Part shown: positions 31,153 to 39,552 of the stretch, piece by piece | Layout of the letters: each line of letters opens with the position of its first letter | How positions within the stretch are numbered: the stretch's first letter is position 1 | Source: CBDCVN01 sp965223045 | GTDB taxonomy: Bacteria; Deinococcota; Deinococci; Deinococcales; Trueperaceae | Direction of reading: 5' to 3' | Assembly: GCA_965223045.1 (NCBI GenBank) | Contig: CBDCVN010000013.1 | Coordinates: 5,084,001-5,148,000, forward strand | Length of the DNA stretch: 64,000 bases | The notes under the pieces: model-generated | Databases searched by the model: none | What the model was told of the DNA's origin: nothing | Seen by the model: only the letters and a program-made list of their open reading frames with translations | Program-made: the position numbers and the translations under genes

Positions 31153-32568
31153 TTACCAAACAGGCAAAAATCCTAAAAATACTGTTACTACAGCAGCAAC
31201 TACTATTACCAAAAAAGCAACAGGACTTTTTAAATCTTCTTTTAAAGGGGTAACTTCCTTTGGTGAATACATTGCTATCATAAAACGCATGTAGTAAATT
31301 ATGGCTACTACACTAGTTAAAATCCCTAACACTGCTAACCATATGTAACCTGCTTCAAGTGTAGCTTGGAAAACTAAAAATTTAGCAAAAAAGCCTGCAA
31401 AGGGCGGAATACCTGCTAGGCTTAACAAGAAAATGCTCATAGCTAAAGCCATAATAGGTCTATGCTTACCTAAACCAGTAATTTCTTCTAGGTTATCTCC
31501 CTTATCATCCGAATTACTAATAAGGCTTAGGACAGCAAAAGCTCCTACATTCATAAAGGTATAAGCAGCTAAGTACCAAATAACTGCTGACTCATTACCA
31601 GCTACAATACCCATGCCTAGATAGCCTGCATGGGCAACAGCAGAATAGGCTAGCATTCTTTTTAAACTTTTTTGCTCGAGCGCAACAAAGTTAGCAACAA
31701 CAAGCGTAAGCACCACCAAAACAATAAAAAGCTGGTTTAGAGCTGGGGAAACATCTGGGAAAGCCATAGTAGCAAAACGTGCTATAGCTGCAAAGGCAGC
31801 TGTTTTAACCACTACACTCATAAAAGCTGTTACCGGAGTAGGGGCTCCAGTATAAACATCGGGTGCCCACTGATGAAAAGGTACTAGAGCAGCCTTGAAG
31901 CCCAAACCTACTAAGACAAAACCCAGACCAAGGCTTAAAAGAACACCCTGATCGAAACCTTCTGAATTTACAGCAGCTAGAATACCTTCATAAGTAAAAG
32001 TGCCTGTAGCACCGTAACTTAGGGCAATACCATAAATGAAAAAGGCAGAGGCAAAAGCTCCTAACAGGAAGTATTTTATACCTGCTTCTTCAGATTCTCT
32101 AGCTTCCTGACGCCAAGCAGAAAGCACATAAACTGCTAGTGACATAATCTCTAAGGCCAAAACTAATACTATAAGATCTTTGGCAGCAGCCATTAGCATA
32201 GCTCCACAGGCACTAAGTAGCATTAGAGGGTAGTACTCAAGCTGATCTAACTTGAAGCGTTTCAAGTAGTCAAAGCTAACTAAAAGAGCTAGAGTAGTGC
32301 CTAATAAGATAACTAAATTAAAAGCTAAAGCAAAATCATCTATAACATATCGCCCGCCAAAGCTACTGATTTCTCCCCCATAAAGCTTAATTTGACCAAA
32401 TAGCAAGCTATTAGCAAAAAGGGCATAAGCAAGTCCAAGGAAGCTAAAAAGAGCAGCTTGTTTACCAGAAGGCCACCACAATCCTCTTAGTAGCACAAAT
32501 GAAGCGGTAAGTAGTAGTAGGACAGGCGGCACTAAACTTGCAGTTACAAAATCTGTACCTATAAGCAT
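31153..32568 (-). CDS. nuoN: NADH-quinone oxidoreductase subunit N
   Basis: The 471-residue protein is an antiporter-like membrane subunit of complex I with about 14 helices. Conserved sequences include the helix-breaking and ion-path region LEIMSLAVYVLSA, ESEEAGIKYFLLGAFASAF, GLGFKAALVPFHQWAPDVYTGAP with its lysine and HxW, and LKRMLAYSAVAHAGY. It helps translocate protons as electrons pass from NADH to quinone. ATG overlaps the TAA of nuoM by one base (TAATG), with GGAG upstream. It is the last gene of the operon K-L-M-N. Confidence 0.93.
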   Translation of the reverse strand: MLIGTDFVTASLVPPVLLLLTASFVLLRGLWWPSGKQAALFSFLGLAYALFANSLLFGQIKLYGGEISSFGGRYVIDDFALAFNLVILLGTTLALLVSFDYLKRFKLDQLEYYPLMLLSACGAMLMAAAKDLIVLVLALEIMSLAVYVLSAWRQEARESEEAGIKYFLLGAFASAFFIYGIALSYGATGTFTYEGILAAVNSEGFDQGVLLSLGLGFVLVGLGFKAALVPFHQWAPDVYTGAPTPVTAFMSVVVKTAAFAAIARFATMAFPDVSPALNQLFIVLVVLTLVVANFVALEQKSLKRMLAYSAVAHAGYLGMGIVAGNESAVIWYLAAYTFMNVGAFAVLSLISNSDDKGDNLEEITGLGKHRPIMALAMSIFLLSLAGIPPFAGFFAKFLVFQATLEAGYIWLAVLGILTSVVAIIYYMRFMIAMYSPKEVTPLKEDLKSPVAFLVIVVAAVVTVFLGFLPVW

Positions 32569-34055
32569 TAATGGTCTCCTTCCTGATGTGGCTGCTTATT
32601 TTGAGTGTTATGCTTCACGGTAAACATAGTTTGATGTTGTTGGGCGATTGTGCTGGCTTGCACTTCAATATTTTGAAGGTGTTTATGAGGCAATATACCT
32701 AGGTAAATAATCATGACCAAAAGAGGGGCAAGTATCACAACCTCTCTAGAGTCTAATTCTGGTAATGATGATGTTTCTTCACCTTGATAAAGCCTTTGGT
32801 AGAGATTTACTCCATAAACTCCTGCAGCAATTATTGCTCCACAAGCTAGTGTTGCTAAGTAGGGATTTTGCTGAAACGCTCCTAGTAGGCTTAAGAATTC
32901 CCCTGGAAAGTTTGCTAGGCTAGGTACTCCAATGCTAGCAAATACAACGAATAGGGTTATGGCAGCTAGAGCAGGAGCACTTTTCGCGGCACCACCATAG
33001 CTATCAAGCTCAAAGCTTTGACGGCGTTTAAAAAGCATTCCAGATATTAGGAAAAGCCCACCAGTAGAAACCATTTGCGCAGCTAGTAGATAGATAGCTC
33101 CATTTAAACCTGTTATATGCAAGGCAAAAATTCCTGTTGCTACTATACCCATATGCGACAAAGAGGCGTAGGCTAGCAAACGTTTTAAGTTGGTTTGATA
33201 GGTTGCTAGCCAAGCTGCATAAAAGGCAGTAACTGCAGCTAAGGCTAGTAAAAATGGAGAGAAAACGCCAGCAGCTCCGGGTAAAAGTGGCAGCGCCCAA
33301 GCAAAAAAGCCCCAAGTTCCTACTTTATAAAGTGTTCCGGCTACATCAGCTGCACCACAGGGGTGATTTTGTTCATGAAAGTCTATTAGCCAAGAGTGAA
33401 CAGGGATGAGAGGTGTTTTAACAGCAAAGGCAAAAACAAAACCTAAAAAGAGCCAGTTTTGTGTAGACAAAGGTAAGTTGGGTGTGACAGCTAGAAGATG
33501 ATCAAAAAGATAACTTTCTGCACCAGACAAGGGCTTCAACGCTAGTATGGACATTAGCATTAAAAGAGAGCCTGTCATTGCGTAAATTAAGTAGCTATAT
33601 GCAGCTTCACATCTTTTTTCTCTTCCCCAGACAAACAGCATTATTAAGCTAGGAATAAAAGTAATTTCCCAGAATATATAAAAAAGCACCAAATCCTTGG
33701 CTAGAAAAATACCATTTAGACCTGCTTGCATAATTAATAGCATGGTTAAAAAAACACCTGTTTGACTCTTTATTTTGATAGAAGCATAAATAATAACAGG
33801 GATCATTACTAAGTTAGCTGTTAGTATTAGTAGGCTCGAGCCTCCCCCACCATCCAAAGCAAAGTAAATTCCAAACTTCTCTAACCACATAACTTGGAAG
33901 TTGTTCTGGGCTACAACAAACATCATCACAACTGCTAGCACAAAATTAGCTATACTACTGAGAAAAGCAAATACTATATCAACCCACTTGCTAGGAACAA
34001 AAGCAATGAGTAGTACAGCAATAACAGGTGTCAGAATAAGCCATAAAGCTATCAC
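32568..34055 (-). CDS. nuoM: NADH-quinone oxidoreductase subunit M
   Basis: The 495-residue protein is the second antiporter-like subunit, with DLVLFYIFWEITFIPSLIML carrying the conserved glutamate, KTPLIPVHSWLIDFHEQ, and LKRLLAYASLSHMG. The start is GTG at 34053-34055 behind GGAGGTG, overlapping the nuoL stop by four bases (GTGA). A histidine/glutamine-rich tail of about 25 residues extends into the cytosol or periplasm. The loop LIDFHEQNHPCGAADVAGTLYKVG, cited only as NHPCGAADVAG, deviates from the usual AHxxAPT(A/P) pattern of most bacteria. Confidence 0.92.
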   Translation of the reverse strand: MIALWLILTPVIAVLLIAFVPSKWVDIVFAFLSSIANFVLAVVMMFVVAQNNFQVMWLEKFGIYFALDGGGGSSLLILTANLVMIPVIIYASIKIKSQTGVFLTMLLIMQAGLNGIFLAKDLVLFYIFWEITFIPSLIMLFVWGREKRCEAAYSYLIYAMTGSLLMLMSILALKPLSGAESYLFDHLLAVTPNLPLSTQNWLFLGFVFAFAVKTPLIPVHSWLIDFHEQNHPCGAADVAGTLYKVGTWGFFAWALPLLPGAAGVFSPFLLALAAVTAFYAAWLATYQTNLKRLLAYASLSHMGIVATGIFALHITGLNGAIYLLAAQMVSTGGLFLISGMLFKRRQSFELDSYGGAAKSAPALAAITLFVVFASIGVPSLANFPGEFLSLLGAFQQNPYLATLACGAIIAAGVYGVNLYQRLYQGEETSSLPELDSREVVILAPLLVMIIYLGILPHKHLQNIEVQASTIAQQHQTMFTVKHNTQNKQPHQEGDH

Positions 34056-35959
34056 GTGGCACCTCCACTAAAAGCTAAATAGAGCATCATAAGTACTGCA
34101 CCAATTAGCATAATCAGAGCGTAGCTGCGTACAAAACCGTTTTGCACTACTCTAAGAAGTTTTGCTATTTTGCCTATGCCTACTACTCCTTGACTCAAAC
34201 CAATTGCTAAATTTTTATCAACTCCATTAAATATTTTAGCTACTTTCTCGCTAGGACGTACAATTAGCCTATTGTAAAGATTATCAATACCTAAAGCACT
34301 AGCTGACCAGTTGTTTATTTCCTTGTAAATGCCTTCTTTGAAGTTTTTAGCAGGTTCACCTTTTTTCTTTCCATAAACCCAGTAGGCCCCTAAGAGACCT
34401 AATGCAACTACTGCTGTAGATAGCAACATCAACATTATTTCTGCAGTTAAGGGTAGGTGTCTGAATATAGCGGTTTTTGTTGAGTGCTCGAGCCAACCCC
34501 CAAACCAATTTGTACTTAAAAATTCAGGCAAACCAAGATATCCTGCAAAGACACTACCAAAACCTAAAATAACTAACGGTATAGTCATTATAAGTGGTAA
34601 GGCATGCACTTTAACTTCAAAACGTTCTTTACCCAAGAAAACACAGTGGTACCACCTAAACATGTAAAAAGCCGTCAACCCAGCAGTAATGAGCAAAATA
34701 AAGTAAATAGCATAGTTGCCATAGCCATCTAACAAAGTACTATTAAAGGCGTGACTTAAAATAGCATCTTTAGAGAAAAAGCCTGCTAAAAGTGGTACAC
34801 CTGCTATAGCTAAAGTAGCAATTAAGGCCATTATATTTGTGATTGGCAAATACTTTTTTAGTCCGCCCATTTTTTCAATGTTCTGTTCCCCATCAAGGGC
34901 ATGAATGACTGAGCCTGAAGCTAAAAATAACAAGGCTTTAAAAAAGGCGTGAGTAAAAACATGGAAGATACCTACCCAATAAGCCCCTACACCAACAGCA
35001 GCGAACATATAGCCAAGCTGAGAAATTGTTGAATAAGCCAAAATCTTCTTGATGTCCTTCTGTGACATGGCACTAAAAGCAGCAATCAAAGCGGTTAATG
35101 CACCTAACCAAGCCACTACTGCTGAACCCAGTGGTGAGATTGCAAAAAGTGCTCCTGAACGAGCTATTAAATATACTCCAGCAGTGACCATAGTGGCAGC
35201 ATGAATAAGTGCTGAAACAGGGGTAGGACCAGCCATAGCGTCAGGTAACCATGTGTGCAAGGGCAACTGTGCCGATTTACCGGCAGCAGCTAACATAAAT
35301 AGTATGCAAATAATGCTTATTGCAACAGTACCCATTTCAAAATTTGATGCTGCTGAATTTACATCACCAATGTTAAGGGTAGAAAAAACCTTAAAGATTA
35401 AAAACATTGCTAAAAGAAAACCTATATCACCAATGCGATTGACAATAAAAGCTTTACGAGCAGCATCAGCATTCAACTTGTGGCTATACCAAAAACCAAT
35501 TAGCAAATAAGAGCAAACCCCAACTCCTTCCCAACCTATAAACATAAGAGGGTAAGAGTCAGCCATTACTAGGATGAGCATAGCAGCAATAAACAGGTTT
35601 AAAAGTGCAAAGTAGCGACTATAGTCTTTATCTCCATGCATATAACCAATTGAGTAAATATGGATTAAAAGTCCTATGCCAGTAATAATCAGCATCATTA
35701 TTGTGCTTAAAGTATCTATAGTGAAGCCAAAAGCAAGCTCAAGCTCACCAGCCTGTAAAAATTGCCATAAATGTACATTAATACTTTTCTCTTTTGAGAT
35801 TAGTAATACAAAAAAGCTTACTATAGAAAAAGCAAAACCAATAGCTACAGTTGCGGAAGCAATTATACCGGGTAAAGGTTCTTTTAAGCGTTTGCCAAAA
35901 AAACCATTAATAAGCACTCCTAAAATGGCTACAAAAGGAGCATAAATAGCTAGGGTCAT
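34052..35959 (-). CDS. nuoL: NADH-quinone oxidoreductase subunit L
   Basis: The 635-residue protein is the distal antiporter-like subunit: FIGWEGVGVCSYLLIGFW with conserved Glu, GKSAQLPLHTWLPDAMAGPTPVSALIHAATMVTAG (cited in pieces: KSAQLPLHTWLPDAM, PTPVSALIHAATM), and KKILAYSTISQLGYM. The C-terminal part contains the long lateral helix and the last membrane segment. ATG at 35957-35959 overlaps the nuoK TGA as ATGA, implying translational coupling. Confidence 0.95.
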   Translation of the reverse strand: MTLAIYAPFVAILGVLINGFFGKRLKEPLPGIIASATVAIGFAFSIVSFFVLLISKEKSINVHLWQFLQAGELELAFGFTIDTLSTIMMLIITGIGLLIHIYSIGYMHGDKDYSRYFALLNLFIAAMLILVMADSYPLMFIGWEGVGVCSYLLIGFWYSHKLNADAARKAFIVNRIGDIGFLLAMFLIFKVFSTLNIGDVNSAASNFEMGTVAISIICILFMLAAAGKSAQLPLHTWLPDAMAGPTPVSALIHAATMVTAGVYLIARSGALFAISPLGSAVVAWLGALTALIAAFSAMSQKDIKKILAYSTISQLGYMFAAVGVGAYWVGIFHVFTHAFFKALLFLASGSVIHALDGEQNIEKMGGLKKYLPITNIMALIATLAIAGVPLLAGFFSKDAILSHAFNSTLLDGYGNYAIYFILLITAGLTAFYMFRWYHCVFLGKERFEVKVHALPLIMTIPLVILGFGSVFAGYLGLPEFLSTNWFGGWLEHSTKTAIFRHLPLTAEIMLMLLSTAVVALGLLGAYWVYGKKKGEPAKNFKEGIYKEINNWSASALGIDNLYNRLIVRPSEKVAKIFNGVDKNLAIGLSQGVVGIGKIAKLLRVVQNGFVRSYALIMLIGAVLMMLYLAFSGGAT

Positions 35960-36276
35960 AAACGTACCTGCGAAAGCTCATCTACATTTGAACTGGCGCG
36001 ATACCTAAAGATTGCTACTAATATGCCAAGTCCTATAGCAACTTCGGCAGCAGCAATAGCCAAGATGATAAAAACAGCTCCTTGTCCTGCTAAAGCAGTA
36101 GCAGCACCACTACTTGACCACTGCCTAGAGTAAGTCACTAATGCTAAGTTTGCAGCATTGAGCATAAGCTCAATAGAGAGAAAAATCAAAATGGCACTGC
36201 GGCGGGTTAAAACCCCAGCAGCACCAATTACAAAAATTACTGCACTGAGTGCAACATAATACCCAGTGGGAACCAT
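35956..36276 (-). CDS. nuoK: NADH-quinone oxidoreductase subunit K
   Basis: The 106-residue protein has three membrane helices with the two conserved intramembrane glutamates (LIFLSIELMLNAANLALV and AIAAAEVAIGLGILV). ATG at 36274-36276 follows GTGAGGAG. It is the first recognised gene of the run; nuoJ and the other upstream subunits, which normally precede nuoK, are not present on the upstream side. A 33-codon frame ends one base before its start. Confidence 0.93.
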   Translation of the reverse strand: MVPTGYYVALSAVIFVIGAAGVLTRRSAILIFLSIELMLNAANLALVTYSRQWSSSGAATALAGQGAVFIILAIAAAEVAIGLGILVAIFRYRASSNVDELSQVRL

Positions 36277-36277
36277 A

Positions 36278-36379
36278 TTAACTCCTCACCATGTTTGCTT
36301 CTACAACTTCCTCTTGAATATATCCTTGAGTCATAGCATCAAGAATTATTTTAGATAACCAAAACTCAAAACTGACCAT
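36278..36379 (-). CDS. Possible 33-residue leader or small protein before nuoK
   Basis: ATG at 36377-36379 opens a short frame (starting MVSFEFWLSKIILDAM, acidic toward the end) that stops with TAA one base before the nuoK ATG, and its last codons contain the nuoK Shine-Dalgarno. The TATACA eight bases upstream could be a -10 box. It resembles no complex I subunit and could be a leader peptide or chance. Confidence 0.3.
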   Translation of the reverse strand: MVSFEFWLSKIILDAMTQGYIQEEVVEANMVRS

Positions 36380-36960
36380 CTTTGTATATTCTTCCTAGAA
36401 ACCTCATGAGACTTTCTTTCTCTCTATAGGAACTTTAACAAAACAATTTTTTACTAATTTCAACGTGCCTAGGAATTGATTCCTTAAGGTTGTCTCAGCC
36501 TATATATCATACTTGCTATCATAGCGAAGTAACCACCACCAGTCCATTGTTGTCAACTGTTTCTCTAAATCTCTTCACTTCATTTCACAGGCTGTTACTT
36601 ATGGTAGTAACACCATATAGTTTAGCAATATTATGACTGAAGTTACTATGTATTCATGTTATTGGCTTCAAGGAGTAATGTTGTTACCTTAACTTGCTCC
36701 CAAGCCTTGCTTGCGAACACATAATATAGCCTTGTGCTCTGTATCTTACTAAATGTCTGAATTGTTATGACTGATTCCCTAATAGTAATAGGTGATGATT
36801 AACAATTACAAACAGTGAGTATGAGGGTTTGAAGTCAAAGAGATTATAAAAATCACAATGAATCACAGTTCAAACAACATATTAAGAAATTCAAGTGCCT
36901 TCTCAAATCCCTCAGAGCCCTGATAAAAATGTTTCAAATACTAAACTAAATAATTTAGGA
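36380..36960. other. Intergenic region upstream of nuoK
   Basis: About 580 bp without a supported gene. It should contain the nuoK promoter. I see no remnant of nuoJ or nuoI on either strand, no strong hairpin and no repeat. Confidence 0.45.
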
Positions 36961-36966
36961 TATAAT
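36961..36966 (+). promoter_or_regulatory. -10 box of leaderless or short-leader mRNA
   Basis: TATAAT is followed after 8 nt by the ATG of the M42 peptidase gene; no Shine-Dalgarno lies in between. Confidence 0.6.
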
Positions 36967-36974
36967 ACCAAGAC

Positions 36975-38021
36975 ATGGATCGTAATTTTCTAGAAAGTTT
37001 GTTAGGTGCAGCGGGAGCAAGTTCTTTCGAATCGCAACCTGCGAAAGTTTGGCGTCAACAAGCAAAACTCTATGACGCTGAAATTGATATTGATGCCTAT
37101 GGGAATAGCTTTGCTACTTTTAGTAAAGATAGTAAACCACATGTAATGTTAGCTGGGCACATAGATGAAATTGGTTTAATCATTACTTACATAGATGAAG
37201 AAGGCTTTATTTACTTCAAAGGTATAGGTGGTTGGGATTCACAGCAGCTTATTGGTCAAAGGGTGCGCATAGTTGGTTACAAGGGTGAAATTCTGGGAGT
37301 AATAGGTAAAAAACCTATTCACCTTATGGACTCGAGCGACCGTAATAAAGTGTCGAAAATAGCTGATATGTGGATTGATATTGGTGCAAAAGACAACGAA
37401 GAAGCTAAAAAATATGTCCGTGTAGGTGATTTTGCTGTTATTGAGCAACCTATGTTAGAGCTTTTAAATGGGCGTATTGTAAGTAAAGCTATTGATAATC
37501 GTATAGGTGCTTATATGGTGCTAGAAGCTGCAAGAAGAACGCAAACCAACATACAAATAACTGCTGTAGCTACTGTACAAGAGGAAATAAGTGGTGTTGG
37601 AGCTTTGGTTGCTTCCCACCAACTTAAACCCGATGTAGCAATTGTTGTAGATGTTACTCATGCTACAGATATACCAAGTACAAATAAGAAACAAGAGGGA
37701 GATGTGCCTCTTGGTTCAGGCGTGAGCTTGTCAGTTGGCTCTTTTGTTCATAGAGGGGTATTTGAGAAGCTAATTGCTATAGCTGAACAGGAAAAAATTC
37801 CTTATAATATTGAGGTGTCACCACGTCAAACTTCTACGGATGCTGATGATATTGCTAAAGGTCATAGCGGTGTACCTACAGCAGTAGTGGCTATTCCAAA
37901 TCGCTATATGCACTCTCCTAGCGAGATGATTGATACTGACGATGTAGATAATGTCATAGGGTTAATTAAAGCTTTTATTGAAAGCCTTGATGCAAAAAGT
38001 GATTTCCTACAGCCTACTTAA
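36975..38021 (+). CDS. M42-family glutamyl-type aminopeptidase
   Basis: The 348-residue protein is a dinuclear-metal peptidase that forms large tetrahedral cytosolic shells in its family and trims peptides from the N terminus. Metal and catalytic residues are visible: His in LAGHIDEIG, bridging Asp in SKAIDNRIGAY, the Glu pair in VQEEISGVGA, Asp in VVDVTHATD, and His in NRYMHSPSEMI. The PDZ-like dodecamer domain is inserted around 70-160. ATG at 36975 follows TATAAT plus 8 nt. No partner gene is adjacent. Confidence 0.9.
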   Translation: MDRNFLESLLGAAGASSFESQPAKVWRQQAKLYDAEIDIDAYGNSFATFSKDSKPHVMLAGHIDEIGLIITYIDEEGFIYFKGIGGWDSQQLIGQRVRIVGYKGEILGVIGKKPIHLMDSSDRNKVSKIADMWIDIGAKDNEEAKKYVRVGDFAVIEQPMLELLNGRIVSKAIDNRIGAYMVLEAARRTQTNIQITAVATVQEEISGVGALVASHQLKPDVAIVVDVTHATDIPSTNKKQEGDVPLGSGVSLSVGSFVHRGVFEKLIAIAEQEKIPYNIEVSPRQTSTDADDIAKGHSGVPTAVVAIPNRYMHSPSEMIDTDDVDNVIGLIKAFIESLDAKSDFLQPT

Positions 38022-38095
38022 GAGATTATCTACCTAAAAATGCTTATAGGTGAATTGGTTCTAAATTTAAATTGTGGACACTGCCAATAATTTTT

Positions 38096-38869
38096 CTACT
38101 TACTTCCTGACAGGGCTTTTAGCAAACGATTAATAAGCCCTTTCTGAGGTATAAAGGGTTTGTTAGTCCTTGCTTCATCAATAAACCTACTTTTATCTGA
38201 AGCTTCAGATTGAGTAGTTTGTAACCAAGCAATTATTTCTTGATAGGTCTTGCCTTCAATATTTTTTCTCAAACTTATAGCTTTATTAGATTTAGAGTTA
38301 CTTTGTTCAAAGGCCCGTACAGGAAACACCTTTCCTAAAGAACGTAGCTTGTATAAGTTATATTGTACAAGCTCAATGTCTAAAGAAAGACATTGAGCAA
38401 TTTCTTTGGCACTTGCTCCCTTTTTTAATAGAGAGATGGAGCTTTGCCAAAAATCATAAAGTGTGTTATCAAACCCAATATCAACAGAGTCTACACTTTT
38501 AAATTTTATTCTTGAGTCAGCAAAATGATTTCGATGAACTCTAATTTCATCAATTGCAGTAGCTATTTGCAACAAGAGTTTAGTAATGGGAATGTTTAGG
38601 TTTTGTTTGAGTTTGTCAGGTGACAATCTTTCAAAGTCAAATGTACCTTGCTCGCAGCTCGAGATTTTAAGCATAGCTTCACGCACAAGCAAGTCAGTTA
38701 CTAAAGCTTTTCCATTGTTATGAAAAGCTTTAAGGTGTGTTTTATCAAGATACAAGTCATAACTTTGCTTTCGAGGTAATTGGCTAAGGTGTAACTTCCC
38801 TGTACGACTACCTAGCATAGTTAGAATTTCTGGTAAAGGCATTTCCTCTAAAGTTCCAAAAATTGCCAT
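38096..38869 (-). CDS. DUF4388 (PATAN-type) domain protein
   Basis: The 257-residue protein begins with FGTLEEMPLPEILTMLGSRTGKLHL, the classic DUF4388 opening (quoted here as LPEILTMLGSRTGKL), continuing to about residue 125; the rest is helical with SAKEIAQCLSLDIELVQYNLYKL, which looks like a winged helix (cited as EIAQCLSLDIELVQYNL). DUF4388 proteins are associated with two-component and small-GTPase signalling and often with motility or polarity, so a signalling adaptor is plausible. ATG has AAGGTGATGAT upstream. The gene stands alone and converges with the M42 peptidase. Confidence 0.75.
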   Translation of the reverse strand: MAIFGTLEEMPLPEILTMLGSRTGKLHLSQLPRKQSYDLYLDKTHLKAFHNNGKALVTDLLVREAMLKISSCEQGTFDFERLSPDKLKQNLNIPITKLLLQIATAIDEIRVHRNHFADSRIKFKSVDSVDIGFDNTLYDFWQSSISLLKKGASAKEIAQCLSLDIELVQYNLYKLRSLGKVFPVRAFEQSNSKSNKAISLRKNIEGKTYQEIIAWLQTTQSEASDKSRFIDEARTNKPFIPQKGLINRLLKALSGSK

Positions 38870-39552
38870 ATCATCACCTTTAAAAAATTTCTTTTAAGAA
38901 ATTTATACTTACTTTTAACCATTTTGGCAAGAAATCCAGATCGGTTCATTATTATCAACTTCTCCTCCTGAAAGTGCCCCTCAGCACTTAAAAATAAACA
39001 CCAAACACCACATAGCCCAATCAAGTTTTCTTAGGAAAGTTATTAAGTATAAGAAATTATTAAGTAATTGATACAAAGCCCACAGGAAAGTTAGTGCAAT
39101 TTTATGTAACTAAGATGAGTGAAAGATGAATATTTTGAGCTACTTGAAAAACTTCTTTAGAGCTGTCCAAAATATATTCTTAGCAACCTATACTACAAAT
39201 ATTTGTAATGCTAAGATGACTTGCTAATTCTTGAGTCATTAAATTAGGCTAAAGTATTAAAGATATTGAACTTGGTAGGATTACTCTCATACTAACTTCT
39301 AAATGCTCGTTTCCAAATGTATTGATTTTTAATACAGGCATTCAGATAGACTCTTGCCTTATCAGCGCGAAAAGTGTCATCCTAAGTACAGCAAAGGATT
39401 TCAATGCGTTATACTGTTTGAGTTTCTTCATGCTCCTTAGAATGACATGTTCACAGAGAGAATTTCCCTTTAGGAGAAAACTTTTCTGGAGAACCATAAA
39501 GTGAATTCAAAATTTTACAAGATTACTCATGATCTAGATTGATATTAGAGTT
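38870..39552. other. Intergenic region with dispersed repeat copy
   Basis: About 680 bp between divergent genes. It holds the leader of the DUF4388 gene, repeat copy B at 39335-39465, and the kinase promoter region. A frame at 39322-39504 is the translated repeat (VILSTAKDF...LLRMT), not a gene. A 33-codon frame at 39126 is unsupported. Confidence 0.5.
39335..39465 (+). repeat. Dispersed palindromic repeat, copy B
   Basis: It has the same block order as copy A at 22268: TTCAGATA, CTTGC, GTGTCATCCTAAGTACAGC, AAAGGATTTC, CTTAGAATGACATG, TTCACAGA. GTCATCC and GAATGAC at the inner ends make it palindromic. Confidence 0.65.

Noticed and set aside
39322..39504. 60-codon frame reading VILSTAKDF...LLRMT
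   Set aside because: It is the known translation artefact of a dispersed palindromic repeat.
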